Part shown: one piece after another, positions 15,954-25,505 of the stretch | How positions within the stretch are numbered: position 1 is the stretch's first letter | Layout of the letters: every line of letters begins with the position of its first letter | Origin: Endobugula sp965225895 | GTDB lineage: Bacteria > Pseudomonadota > Gammaproteobacteria > Pseudomonadales > Cellvibrionaceae | Assembly: GCA_965225895.1 (NCBI GenBank) | Contig: CBDDBR010000007.1 | Span: 56,486 to 120,485 of the forward strand | Reading direction: 5' to 3' | Length of the DNA stretch: 64,000 nucleotides | Made by a program: the position numbers and the translations under genes | The notes under the pieces: model-generated | The model's input: only the letters and a program-made list of their open reading frames with translations | Database searches by the model: none | What the model was told of the DNA's origin: nothing

Positions 15954-17963
15954 TTAGCTGTCTGATTTGCAGCGTATTTTTTTCATGCGTTTATCGAGCG
16001 CACTCACTTCTTTTGATAATGCGTGACTGCTATTTTCAGCTTCTGTGATAATATTGAACGTCTCTTGTGCGCTTGATTTAAGAATATCAATATTTTTATT
16101 GATGTCTACAATAACGTGCGATTGCTCTTGTGTGGTTTGTGTGACTCTTCCAATCACGTCTTTCACATTACTGATTTCTTCGCACGACTTTAATACGGCT
16201 GCGTCACTGGCAGCAATATGCTCAGAGGTTTCCAATACTCGTTTCTGATTGGATTTCATTGATTGTAATGCTGTTTGGCTGCTGTCTTCTAAACGCTCAA
16301 TCATAGAGCGAATACTCGCCGTAGATTCTTGTGTTTTTTGTGCCAGAGAGCGAACTTCGTCAGCAACAACGGCAAACCCTCTACCTTGTTCTCCCGCGCG
16401 TGCTGCTTCAATAGCCGCATTTAATGCTAATAAATTAGTTTGTTCTGCAATGCCAGAAATGGTATCAATAATTGATGATATTTCTTGGCTGTGCTGCGCT
16501 AATGCTTCAATGTGATCTTGGTTAAGAATAAAGTCTTCGGATAGTTGAGAGAAAATAGTGCGTACAACTTCAGAACCTTTGCGGCTATGTTGTGAATGTT
16601 CTGCCGCATTGTCCATTGCATTATTAATGCCTTGCATATTCTCAGCAATTTCTGTTGCGCTACTGGCTAATTGATTGATGGCGACAGCCACATGGTCAGT
16701 ATTTTCATTTTGATGACGTGCATTATCTTTTGACGAGGATAAATTCTTTTCGATAGATTGTGTTGATTGTAATGCTTGGTTTGCAGCTAATTTAAATTGC
16801 TGAAAAAAGCTGCTCATTTCGTCAAGGTGGTGGTCAATGTTATGCCCGATTCTAACAAATTCATCATTGCCCGTTTTGTTCAAGCGTAATGTAAGGTCGG
16901 AATCTTGAGTGACTTGTTGCAACATGTTCTCCATTGTTTTTACATGAGATTTTAATCGTGTGTAAACAAAATGGATAAGAAAAAATAAAATGATAGATAC
17001 TACGCATATCGCGATAATAACCAGTGTTTCTTTGAGCGCGGCAACATTTTCTTTTTCTTTGATTTCATTACTGATCCCTGCTTCTAATTCGGTGGTAATT
17101 TTTTTAATGTCGGCAATTCGATTGGATGCAATATCAAACCATTGCCCATCTGAAGGGTCCGAAACAGTTCCCGACGTAGGGCCGTGTAAAAAGTCGTTAG
17201 TGATTTTTTGTACGGTATCCCAATATTCGCTGTGATTATGTTTGTTGGCAATATTTTTTTCTGCCTCATCAGAAAACGCATTAAAATCATTTAGACGATT
17301 TTTTTCAGCAATGAGATAACCCGTAATATTGTAATAGGCTTCAGCGTTAATCACTTTTTGTGAAAAAACACGGTTTAATTTACCGCGTATTTGCCCAGCG
17401 TGTTCTTTAACCCACAGCATATTAATCCAGTCATCAAGATGATGAAGTACTTGCGCATCTTTAATATGTACAGTAATGACTTTAATGGCTCTTAAGGCCT
17501 CACTGTTTATTGAAGAGTAAACCTCAAAAGCATTATTTGTAGGGTCAAGTTGATCAATTTTGGCTCGCAGTTCTTGTTTTTGTGCCAGCGTATTACGTAA
17601 TGGCTTAAGCGTTTCTTGAATGTATGAAAATTTAAAGCCTGTGAGATTGTCAGGAGATAATTGATTGAGCGCATCAATAGCGGCATCAGATAATTTACGT
17701 TGCTCTTTCATTTTATTCTGGCTTATAGCGTTTTGGCTGCCAAGAAAACCCGCGGTCAGTCCACGTTCTCTGGCATGGTGATGTGCTACATCATCTAATA
17801 GTCGGGCTATCATAAGAGCATCATAAGAGTAGTCTGCATGATGTTTTTCTTCAGAAAGGTCTAAAACAAATAACGTGGTCACAATAAGCACTAATGCCAT
17901 CGGTAGTATAGAAACCAAAGCCAGTAGCTGTGAAAACTGTAGTTTTTTGAGTAAATGTCGCAT
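15954..17963 (-). CDS. Methyl-accepting chemotaxis protein with NIT-type sensor
   Basis: Inner-membrane chemoreceptor of 669 residues. An N-terminal membrane helix (about 12-32) leads to a periplasmic alpha-helical domain with ARERGLTAGFLGSQNAISQNK, resembling the NIT (nitrate/nitrite-sensing) domain. A second helix lies near residues 309-330 (TLVIIAICVVSIILFFLIHFV), then HAMP. The signalling domain has the hairpin tip EQTNLLALNAAIEAARAG and FAVVADEVRSLAQ. No CheR/CheB-binding pentapeptide is seen at the C-terminus. The ligand is not certain. It is convergent with the acyltransferase cassette, so any functional link is speculative. Confidence 0.88.
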   Translation of the reverse strand: MRHLLKKLQFSQLLALVSILPMALVLIVTTLFVLDLSEEKHHADYSYDALMIARLLDDVAHHHARERGLTAGFLGSQNAISQNKMKEQRKLSDAAIDALNQLSPDNLTGFKFSYIQETLKPLRNTLAQKQELRAKIDQLDPTNNAFEVYSSINSEALRAIKVITVHIKDAQVLHHLDDWINMLWVKEHAGQIRGKLNRVFSQKVINAEAYYNITGYLIAEKNRLNDFNAFSDEAEKNIANKHNHSEYWDTVQKITNDFLHGPTSGTVSDPSDGQWFDIASNRIADIKKITTELEAGISNEIKEKENVAALKETLVIIAICVVSIILFFLIHFVYTRLKSHVKTMENMLQQVTQDSDLTLRLNKTGNDEFVRIGHNIDHHLDEMSSFFQQFKLAANQALQSTQSIEKNLSSSKDNARHQNENTDHVAVAINQLASSATEIAENMQGINNAMDNAAEHSQHSRKGSEVVRTIFSQLSEDFILNQDHIEALAQHSQEISSIIDTISGIAEQTNLLALNAAIEAARAGEQGRGFAVVADEVRSLAQKTQESTASIRSMIERLEDSSQTALQSMKSNQKRVLETSEHIAASDAAVLKSCEEISNVKDVIGRVTQTTQEQSHVIVDINKNIDILKSSAQETFNIITEAENSSHALSKEVSALDKRMKKIRCKSDS

Positions 17964-18205
17964 AAGAAAAGATCATCTCTTTAAAATGGGTGTCGTTTTT
18001 AGTATAGGTAAGAAATGCCGACCAACAAGTATTGGGTGTATTTTGTTCTTATTTTTCAGATGTAAACATTTACAGGGCGAAATTATTGATGATTATTGCG
18101 CCAAGACAGTGATGTTAGATGATAAGAACTCGCCGTAGCGATGGTTTATTGTGATGTATAATGAATGCTTCTGTTTAATATGATCCATAAAGTCAGTATC
18201 TCATT

Positions 18206-20047
18206 ATGTCTAAAATTAAGTTGCTCCCCCCTCGATTAGCTAACCAGATTGCGGCTGGTGAGGTGGTAGAACGTCCTGCGTCCGTTGTAAAAGAAATGCT
18301 AGAAAATAGCTTAGATGCGGGCGCAACACGTATCGAGATAGATGTTGAAAGCGGAGGGCTCAAAACATTACGTATTCGTGATAATGGTCATGGTATTGCC
18401 AAAGACGATTTGTCACTGGCTTTAAGTCGACATGCCACAAGTAAAATTTATATTTTAGATGATCTGGAAGCGGTGGCCACATTAGGCTTTCGTGGTGAAG
18501 CGTTAGCGAGTGTGAGCTCGGTGTCACGTTTAACACTCACGAGTAATAATGAAGATAGCGCCCAAGGTTGGTCGGCTAAAACCGAGGGTCAAGAAATGGC
18601 AACGGATATTGCTCCCGCACCGCATCCTCAAGGCACAACGGTAGAAGTGCGTGACTTGTTTTTTAATACGCCAGCAAGGCGTAAATTTTTACGCACCGAA
18701 AAAACAGAGTTTAATCGTATCGAAGACGTGGTTAAGCGATTAGCGCTTGCCAATTTTATGGTGAGTTTTGAGCTGCGCCACAACCAGCGCACCATTCATA
18801 GTTTGCGAGCAGGTGACTCCGACGCCGAAAAAAGCCGTCGAGTTGCACAAATTTGTGGCCCTGCGTTTATGGAAAATGCCCTCACGATTGATATTGAACG
18901 TCATGGTTTGCGCCTATGGGGCTGGGTTGCGCTGCCTACGTTCTCGCGTAGCCAAGCAGATTTGCAGCACTTTTATGTGAATGGTCGTGCGATCAAAGAC
19001 AAGCTAGTAAGCCATGCCGTACGCCAAGCCTATAGCGATGTGTTGTACCACGGGCGTCACCCCGCGTTTGTTTTATATCTAGAAATAGACCCAGCCACTG
19101 TGGATGTAAATGTACACCCGACAAAACATGAAGTGCGTTTTCGCGATGGGCGTACGGTACATAACTTTATTTATGGCAGCCTGCATCATGCGTTAGCGGA
19201 TGTGCGCCCCGATGATCAGCTAACCCCCGCATCGTCATTAGGTGAAAAGGTCAACCCTGTTGATAACATGGTTGAGCAACAAGCCATGCCATTACAGCCT
19301 GCTGCTGCCACGCCGTGGCAACATTCGTCAGTGAGTGCATCGCCTGCTTCGTCTTACCCGCCATCTCGTCACTCAGAATCGCCACAAGTCAAAGAAGCAT
19401 TAACGTTTTACGGGCAGGCATCAGATACTGTGGCATCAACTGATCAGGCACAAGACGCTGACGTTCCGCCGTTAGGTTATGCCATTGCTCAATTAAAAGG
19501 TATTTATATTCTAGCGGAAAATGCGCAGGGGCTTATTGTGGTTGATATGCACGCGGCACATGAGCGTGTTGTGTATGAGCGTATGAAAACTGCATTTGAT
19601 GCAGGCAGTGTACAGGCGCAACCGTTATTGGTGCCGCAAACATTAGCGGTTAGCGAAAAAGAAGTGACATGTGCAGACGCTCATCAAGCCGTGTTTCAGC
19701 AATTGGGTTTTGTGATAGAAACCGCTGGCCCCGAAAGTTTATTGATTCGACAAATTCCAGTGACGTTGCGCCATGCGAATGTTGAGCAGTTGGTGCGTGA
19801 TGTATTATCCGACTTGATTCAATACGGCAGTAGTGATCGTATTAAACAGCATATTAATGAATTGCTTTCGACCATGGCGTGCCATGGCTCTGTACGTGCC
19901 AATCGTCAATTAACCGTAGCCGAAATGAATGCGTTATTGCGTGATATGGAAGCGACAGAGCGTAGCGGGCAATGTAATCATGGGCGGCCGACATGGATGC
20001 ACTTTTCTCTGAGTGAAATAGATAAGTGGTTCATGCGGGGACAATAA
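18206..20047 (+). CDS. mutL: DNA mismatch repair protein MutL
   Basis: Dimeric GHKL ATPase that links mismatch recognition to strand removal. The N-terminal ATPase has IAAGEVVERPASVVKEMLENSLDAGA, RDNGHGI and TLGFRGEALASV. A proline/serine-rich linker (about 340-410) joins the C-terminal dimerisation domain. That domain contains an intact-looking endonuclease motif, DMHAAHERVVYE at 447-458, as in MutL of organisms without MutH; E. coli MutL lacks it. The 613-residue length is normal. Its stop overlaps the miaA start by one base (TAATG). Confidence 0.97.
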   Translation: MSKIKLLPPRLANQIAAGEVVERPASVVKEMLENSLDAGATRIEIDVESGGLKTLRIRDNGHGIAKDDLSLALSRHATSKIYILDDLEAVATLGFRGEALASVSSVSRLTLTSNNEDSAQGWSAKTEGQEMATDIAPAPHPQGTTVEVRDLFFNTPARRKFLRTEKTEFNRIEDVVKRLALANFMVSFELRHNQRTIHSLRAGDSDAEKSRRVAQICGPAFMENALTIDIERHGLRLWGWVALPTFSRSQADLQHFYVNGRAIKDKLVSHAVRQAYSDVLYHGRHPAFVLYLEIDPATVDVNVHPTKHEVRFRDGRTVHNFIYGSLHHALADVRPDDQLTPASSLGEKVNPVDNMVEQQAMPLQPAAATPWQHSSVSASPASSYPPSRHSESPQVKEALTFYGQASDTVASTDQAQDADVPPLGYAIAQLKGIYILAENAQGLIVVDMHAAHERVVYERMKTAFDAGSVQAQPLLVPQTLAVSEKEVTCADAHQAVFQQLGFVIETAGPESLLIRQIPVTLRHANVEQLVRDVLSDLIQYGSSDRIKQHINELLSTMACHGSVRANRQLTVAEMNALLRDMEATERSGQCNHGRPTWMHFSLSEIDKWFMRGQ

Positions 20048-21042
20048 TGACATCAAAAAACGATAAAAAGCCACCCGTTATTTTTATCATGGGGCCTACG
20101 GCATCAGGCAAAACAGATTTAGCTATTGCGTTATCGAAACATTACCCTATCGATGTGATTAGTGTGGATTCGGCACTGATTTATCGCGATATGAATATTG
20201 GAACGGCTAAGCCTACAGCCGATGAGTTAGCGTGTACCCCTCATGCACTGGTTGATATTTGTGATCCATCGGAATCGTATTCTGCGGCAGATTTTTGTCG
20301 TGATGCAGAGCAAGCGATTCAAAAAAGCCATGCCGCAGATCGTATCCCTGTGTTGGTAGGGGGTACTATGATGTACTTTAATGCTTTATTAAAAGGCTTG
20401 GCAGATATGCCAGCAACAGATGAAGTCACACGTCAGGCGATTGAACGCGAAGCGGAACAAAAAGGCTGGCCCGCAATGCATGCCGAGCTAGCGTTGGTGG
20501 ATGCAGTGACTGCAGAACAGATACACCCTAATCATTCTCACCGTATTGCTCGCGCTTTGGCGGTGTATCGAATGAGTGGTAAAGCGATGTCGGTGTTTCG
20601 GGAGGAACAAGCGGCGCAAACAACAGACGAAAGCGCCTTTACGCGTCGTTATAATGTCGTACAATTTGCCCTGTTACCACTTGATCGCGCATGGTTACAC
20701 GCGCGTATTCAGCAGCGTTACAACAACATGCTAGAGCAGGGGTTTGTAGATGAGGTTAAAGCGTTATATCAGCGAGAAGACCTTCATGCCGACATGCCCT
20801 CGATTCGTGCTGTTGGGTATCGACAAGTGTGGGAGTACCTTCGTGGCGACTCTGATTATGACACCATGGTTGAAAAAGGCATGGCCGCGACGCGCCAATT
20901 AGCAAAAAGACAGCTCACGTGGTTGCGGGGTTGGAAAAACGTAGAATTGTTAGAAATTGACCCTAAGCATACGACTTTAGGCGACAATTTAGACAAAAAT
21001 TTAAATAAAGTCTTGAAATTTTTGTCAATTGCGTTCATATAG
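20047..21042 (+). CDS. miaA: tRNA dimethylallyltransferase MiaA
   Basis: Adds the dimethylallyl group to A37 of tRNAs reading UNN codons. The P-loop GPTASGKTDLAIAL, the DSALIYRDMNIGTAKPT block and GGTMMYFNALLKGL are diagnostic. The ATG at 20047 shares its A with the mutL stop, which gives 331 residues. An in-frame start at 20026 lies within mutL and is less likely. hfq follows after 257 bases that probably hold hfq promoters. Confidence 0.97.
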   Translation: MTSKNDKKPPVIFIMGPTASGKTDLAIALSKHYPIDVISVDSALIYRDMNIGTAKPTADELACTPHALVDICDPSESYSAADFCRDAEQAIQKSHAADRIPVLVGGTMMYFNALLKGLADMPATDEVTRQAIEREAEQKGWPAMHAELALVDAVTAEQIHPNHSHRIARALAVYRMSGKAMSVFREEQAAQTTDESAFTRRYNVVQFALLPLDRAWLHARIQQRYNNMLEQGFVDEVKALYQREDLHADMPSIRAVGYRQVWEYLRGDSDYDTMVEKGMAATRQLAKRQLTWLRGWKNVELLEIDPKHTTLGDNLDKNLNKVLKFLSIAFI

Positions 21043-21299
21043 TATCCTGTCGAAGAGATGTTAGTATTTCTTCGTAGAGATATTTGGTCATATCTCAAAT
21101 GATAGTAACAATAATATATTAAAACGCTGATTTATTGATTGTTCGCACTCTTTTTGTGCGATGTGTATAACACGATAGAATGACTTATTTTTTGTTGTAT
21201 AGGCCTTAGTTTTTTTAAGGTCATAAATAGATAAGAAACGTCAACTTCCTTTTCGTTATTCCAATTCAATATTTATTTTATCACTCTAAGGAGAATCCC

Positions 21300-21551
21300 A
21301 TGTCAAAAGGGCAAAGCCTACAAGACCCTTATTTAAATGTTTTACGTAAGGAACGTATCCCAGTTTCTATTTATTTAGTAAACGGAATTAAGCTGCAAGG
21401 ACAAGTTGAGTCATTTGACCAGTTTGTTATCTTATTAAAAAATACAGTCAGTCAAATGGTGTATAAACATGCCATTTCTACGGTTGTGCCTGCACGAGCA
21501 GTGCGCGTACCTATGGTAAACCTTGACGAAGAAGGCACAGAAGAAGATTAA
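21300..21551 (+). CDS. hfq: RNA chaperone Hfq
   Basis: Hexameric Sm-like protein that pairs small RNAs with mRNAs. The 83 residues contain Sm1 (IPVSIYLVNGIKLQGQVESFD) and Sm2 (VYKHAISTVVP), plus the proximal-face residues QDPYLN. The C-terminal tail is short and acidic (NLDEEGTEED). A strong AAGGAGA ribosome binding site precedes the ATG. The 257-base leader from 21043 is AT-rich and has small hairpins (for example 21144-21160) but no clear terminator, so some read-through from miaA is possible. Confidence 0.98.
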   Translation: MSKGQSLQDPYLNVLRKERIPVSIYLVNGIKLQGQVESFDQFVILLKNTVSQMVYKHAISTVVPARAVRVPMVNLDEEGTEED

Positions 21552-21624
21552 GCGTAAATTTCTAATGATCTTGGGCGATTAACTTGCCATAATGTGTTTC
21601 ATACTACTGTGTTGAGAGCTTTAC

Positions 21625-22986
21625 TTGTTTTTTGATCGTCCTGAGTCAGGTGAACGAGCCATACTTGTTCACCTGCAACTTCCCCATTCCCATGTCCGTG
21701 ATGACCCGAGAGAGTTTGAAGAGCTCGTGTTGTCTGCTGGCGGCGACCCTATTGAATTTGTTACTGGGCAGCGCACCAGTATTGTTGCTAAAACCTTTGT
21801 GGGTTCTGGCAAGGCAGAAGAAATTCGTGAGCTTGTTGAATTACACGAAGCTGAAATTGTTATTTTTAACCACACCTTGTCGCCGAGCCAAGAGCGTAAC
21901 TTAGAAGCGTTATTTCAGTGCCGTGTATTGGATCGCACGGGATTAATTTTAGATATCTTTGCGCAGCGCGCACGTACACACGAAGGTAAATTACAAGTCG
22001 AGTTGGCACAGTTGCAACATATGTCAACACGTCTGATACGTGGTTGGACGCATTTAGAGCGGCAAAAGGGTGGTATTGGATTGCGTGGCCCAGGTGAAAC
22101 GCAACTCGAAACTGATCGACGTTTATTGCGTGTGCGTATTAATTCTATAGAAGGGCGTTTAGATAAAGTACGCAAGCAGCGTGATCAAGGGCGTCGCTCA
22201 CGATTACGCGCATCCACGCCTACAGTGTCTTTAGTGGGCTACACTAATGCAGGTAAATCGACACTGTTTAATCACATTACCGATGCGGGTGTGTATGCAG
22301 AAGATAAACTGTTTGCTACGTTAGATCCTACTATGCGCCAAATTCAAGTGTCTACGGTAGGAAAAATAGTGTTGGCAGATACGGTGGGTTTTATTAGCCA
22401 TTTGCCCCACGGTTTAATTGAAGCATTTAGAGCCACATTAGAAGAAGCTAGTCACGCGACGTTATTACTGCATGTGATAGATGCGGCAGACGAAGAGCGT
22501 CCTCGTAATATTGAGCAAGTTGAAGAAGTGCTAACAGAAATAGGCGCGGGCGATTTACCTCAATTAAAGGTCTATAATAAAATAGATTTGTTGAGTGAGC
22601 GCGAGCCACGCATTGAACGTAATGAAGATGGACGACCAGTAGCGGTGTGGTTATCAGCACAGCAAGGGGAAGGCATTGAACTTTTACTCGAAGCGCTAGC
22701 CGAATGCTTAGGTCATAAAATGGTATGTGCAACTTTGGCGCTGCCTTTAGTTGTTCCGCCAGCCTTAGCAAAACTTCGCGCAGATCTTTATAGCGCGAGT
22801 GGCATTGAGCAAGAAACCTACGCCGATGATGGATCGAGCCAGTTAGATATTGTTATTCCACAAGTGGAGTTACTAAAAATATTGGGTCGAGAAGGGATTT
22901 TGGCGGATGACTTGGAATGGGTCGGTGAAGCCCCCATCTTAAGTACAACAGAAGCGTGGGAAATAACATCAGAAACACCCGAATAA
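21625..22986 (+). CDS. hflX: Ribosome-associated GTPase HflX
   Basis: GTPase that splits stalled 70S ribosomes, notably under heat stress. The N-terminal HflX domain holds GGIGLRGPGETQLETDRR, followed by the G domain with G1 GYTNAGKSTLFN, G3 DTVGFISHLPH and G4 NKID. The start is TTG at 21625 with GAGAG upstream; the resulting MFFDRPESGERAILVHL matches the family N-terminus. At 453 residues it is a normal length. It lies between hfq and hflK. Confidence 0.95.
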   Translation: MFFDRPESGERAILVHLQLPHSHVRDDPREFEELVLSAGGDPIEFVTGQRTSIVAKTFVGSGKAEEIRELVELHEAEIVIFNHTLSPSQERNLEALFQCRVLDRTGLILDIFAQRARTHEGKLQVELAQLQHMSTRLIRGWTHLERQKGGIGLRGPGETQLETDRRLLRVRINSIEGRLDKVRKQRDQGRRSRLRASTPTVSLVGYTNAGKSTLFNHITDAGVYAEDKLFATLDPTMRQIQVSTVGKIVLADTVGFISHLPHGLIEAFRATLEEASHATLLLHVIDAADEERPRNIEQVEEVLTEIGAGDLPQLKVYNKIDLLSEREPRIERNEDGRPVAVWLSAQQGEGIELLLEALAECLGHKMVCATLALPLVVPPALAKLRADLYSASGIEQETYADDGSSQLDIVIPQVELLKILGREGILADDLEWVGEAPILSTTEAWEITSETPE

Positions 22987-23130
22987 ATATAAGTAATGGC
23001 TTTGGTTAATAAAAAAAGCACGGTTGACGCGAATATATTGGCGACAATACGCGGCGTTTTTGTTGAGTCAAGCAGACACTTTTGTATGTTCGGATGTTTT
23101 ATAATTCATGATTGATTAACGGAGAATACT

Positions 23131-24276
23131 ATGGCCTGGAATGAACCGGGTGGTAACAACCAAGATCCTTGGGGTGGTAATCGTAATAACGATGGCCCGC
23201 CAGATTTGGATGAGGCCCTCAAGAACTTTCAAAAGAAAATTAACGGCATGTTCGGCGGTAAAGGCGGCGGCAATAACAATAATAATGGCGGTAGCGGTAT
23301 TTCGGGATCGCTAGTGGGTATTATTCTTGTGGTGCTTGCGGTTTTATATCTTGCGGCAGGTATCTATCAGTTAGATGCGCAAGAACGTGCTCTAGTGCTA
23401 CGTTTAGGTAAATTTCACTCTATAGAAGAGCCAGGTCTACATTGGAATCCACCGTTGATTGATAAGCGTTATACCGTGAATGTTACGGTAGAGCGTGAAT
23501 ATCGTACGGGTGGCTTAATGTTGACAGAAGATGAAAGCATTGTAGAAGTGCCTGTAACTGTACAGTACAACATCGCGGATATTCGTGCATTTGTATTGAA
23601 TGTTAATGGCCCAGAAGTAAGTTTGCAGCATGCAGCAGACAGTGCTCTACGCCATGTGGTAGGTTCTACAGACCTTGATCAAGTGTTATCAGATGGTCGA
23701 GATAAAATTGCGGCAGAAATGCGTCAGCGTTTACAAGATTATCTTGAAAGCTACGGTACAGGGATAAATATTGTAGGTATTAACTTGCAAGAAGGTAAAC
23801 CACCTGCAGCAGTAAAAGATGCGTTTGATGACGTGGTAAAAGCGAAAGAAGATCAAGAGCGTTTTAAAAACCAAGCGCAAGCCTACTCGAATGAAATTAT
23901 TCCCGAAGCGCGTGGTAAAGCCCAACGTACGATTGAAGAAGCTAATGCTTATCGTGATCAAGTGATCGCAAAAGCAGAAGGTGAATCTGAGCGTTTTAAT
24001 CAGTTGTTGGTGGAATATGATAAGGCACCTGCGGTAACAAGAGAGCGTTTATATATTGATGCCATCGAAGCCGTTATGGGTAACAGCTCAAAAATTCTTA
24101 TCGACGTTGAAGGGGGTAATAACATGATGTATTTACCGCTGGATAAACTAACCGAGCAAACATCCAACCGTTCGGGTAAAGGTGTGAGTGATAGTGATGT
24201 ACGTGCCATTAGTGAACGTGTATTAGAGCAGGTGCGTAGAGAACAAAGCACGAGAACCAGTCGAGGAGTACGCTAA
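23131..24276 (+). CDS. hflK: Membrane protease regulator HflK
   Basis: SPFH (band 7) membrane protein that forms the HflKC cage around FtsH. The N-terminus is glycine/asparagine-rich (WNEPGGNNQDPWGG) and cytosolic. One membrane helix lies near residues 58-78 (SGSLVGIILVVLAVLYLAAG), followed by the SPFH domain and a coiled coil with alanine/glutamate repeats. The start has a GGAGA ribosome binding site. Its stop overlaps the hflC start by one base. Confidence 0.96.
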   Translation: MAWNEPGGNNQDPWGGNRNNDGPPDLDEALKNFQKKINGMFGGKGGGNNNNNGGSGISGSLVGIILVVLAVLYLAAGIYQLDAQERALVLRLGKFHSIEEPGLHWNPPLIDKRYTVNVTVEREYRTGGLMLTEDESIVEVPVTVQYNIADIRAFVLNVNGPEVSLQHAADSALRHVVGSTDLDQVLSDGRDKIAAEMRQRLQDYLESYGTGINIVGINLQEGKPPAAVKDAFDDVVKAKEDQERFKNQAQAYSNEIIPEARGKAQRTIEEANAYRDQVIAKAEGESERFNQLLVEYDKAPAVTRERLYIDAIEAVMGNSSKILIDVEGGNNMMYLPLDKLTEQTSNRSGKGVSDSDVRAISERVLEQVRREQSTRTSRGVR

Positions 24277-25151
24277 TGTCTACAAAGAGCTTATTCAGTA
24301 TTGTATTTGTCGCGTTATTATTAATTGTGGGTGCTTCATCCATTTATATCGTGCCTGAATACCAAAAAGCCGTTGTTCTGCGTTTTGGTAAATTGCAAGA
24401 GGTGCATCCAGAGACAGGATTAAACATTAAAATGCCTTTCGCGGATGAAGTTCGCTTATTTGATGCGCGTATTTTAACGTTAGATGCGCCTGTTGAAAGT
24501 TACTTTACCGTACAAAGTAAACGTTTAGATGTGGACTCGTATGCAAAATGGCGTGTATCAGATCCTGCGTTGTATTACACCTCTACAGGTGGTTCGGTAG
24601 ATGTTGCTGGTCGTCGTTTGACCGTACGTATTAGTGATGGCCTACGTAATGAATTTGGTAAGCGTACTCTACACGAAGTGGTCTCGGGTGAACGTGATGA
24701 GTTAATGGTGTCATTAACAAAAACCATAAACCAAACGGTAGGCGATGAATTGGGCGTTGAGGTGGTTGATATTCGTGTGAAGCGTATTGATCTACCTAAA
24801 AACGTACAGCAGTCAGTATATGATCGTATGGCAGCCGATCGTGAGAAAGAAGCACGTGAATACCGTTCAAAGGGTAAAGAGCAATCTGAAATTATCCGCG
24901 CGGACGCTGATCGTCAACAAACCGTGATCGAAGCCGAAGCTTATCGTGATGCCGAGCTATTACGTGGTGAAGGTGATGCTAAGGCTGCAGCGCTCTATGC
25001 CGCCGCTTACAGTAAAAACGCTGAGTTCTATAGTTTTGTACGTAGCTTAACGGCTTATAAAGAGACGTTCCAAAACAAAGGCGATTTAATGTTGGTGGAT
25101 CCAGATAGTGATTTCTTCCGTTACTTGAAGGATAGCAAGGGTAATAAATAA
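24276..25151 (+). CDS. hflC: Membrane protease regulator HflC
   Basis: Partner of HflK in the FtsH-controlling complex. An N-terminal membrane helix (SIVFVALLLIVGASSIYIV) is followed by the SPFH domain (YQKAVVLRFGKLQEVHPETG) and the conserved RAEREKEAREYRSKG-like helix. The 291-residue length is normal. The ATG shares its A with the hflK stop. A terminator follows at 25191-25220. Confidence 0.96.
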   Translation: MSTKSLFSIVFVALLLIVGASSIYIVPEYQKAVVLRFGKLQEVHPETGLNIKMPFADEVRLFDARILTLDAPVESYFTVQSKRLDVDSYAKWRVSDPALYYTSTGGSVDVAGRRLTVRISDGLRNEFGKRTLHEVVSGERDELMVSLTKTINQTVGDELGVEVVDIRVKRIDLPKNVQQSVYDRMAADREKEAREYRSKGKEQSEIIRADADRQQTVIEAEAYRDAELLRGEGDAKAAALYAAAYSKNAEFYSFVRSLTAYKETFQNKGDLMLVDPDSDFFRYLKDSKGNK

Positions 25152-25186
25152 ACATCGCCAAACCCCTTGTAAAAGTGGTAAAATCC

Positions 25187-25220
25187 GAAAAACCGAGTGC
25201 TGATGCATCTCGGTTTTTTT
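25187..25220 (+). terminator. Rho-independent terminator after hflC
   Basis: Stem AACCGAG (25191-25197) with CTCGGTT (25209-25215), extended by A/T pairs on both sides, an 11-base loop and a run of seven T. Confidence 0.85.
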
Positions 25221-25303
25221 ATGGTCTGCTGTTAAGGGTTTGTTTCATGCCAACGGCTTGCATAAAGAAGCCATAATCAGCGTATTAAAATAGAGCAATT
25301 AAC

Positions 25304-25498
25304 ATGTGGGAATCACTGCTAAAAGCGGTTTGTTTGCTATTGATTTTAGAGGGAGTTATTCCTTTTTTGTATCCTGCAAAATGGCGTAGTTTGGTCGACA
25401 AGCTGGCCTCTATTGATGATCGCCAGTTACGTATCATGGGGCTTGTCAGTATGTTAGTCGGTGTTGCGTTGCTGTATTTACTTAATGAGTCACAATAA
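25304..25498 (+). CDS. yjeT: DUF2065 small membrane protein YjeT
   Basis: A 64-residue protein with two hydrophobic helices (about 3-22 and 42-60) and the family stretch LEGVIPFLYPAKWRSLVDKLASID. Found between hflC and hisZ or purA in many gammaproteobacteria. Function is unknown. It is close to hisZ, which starts 7 bases after the stop. Confidence 0.88.
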   Translation: MWESLLKAVCLLLILEGVIPFLYPAKWRSLVDKLASIDDRQLRIMGLVSMLVGVALLYLLNESQ

Positions 25499-25505
25499 AA
25501 TTATT

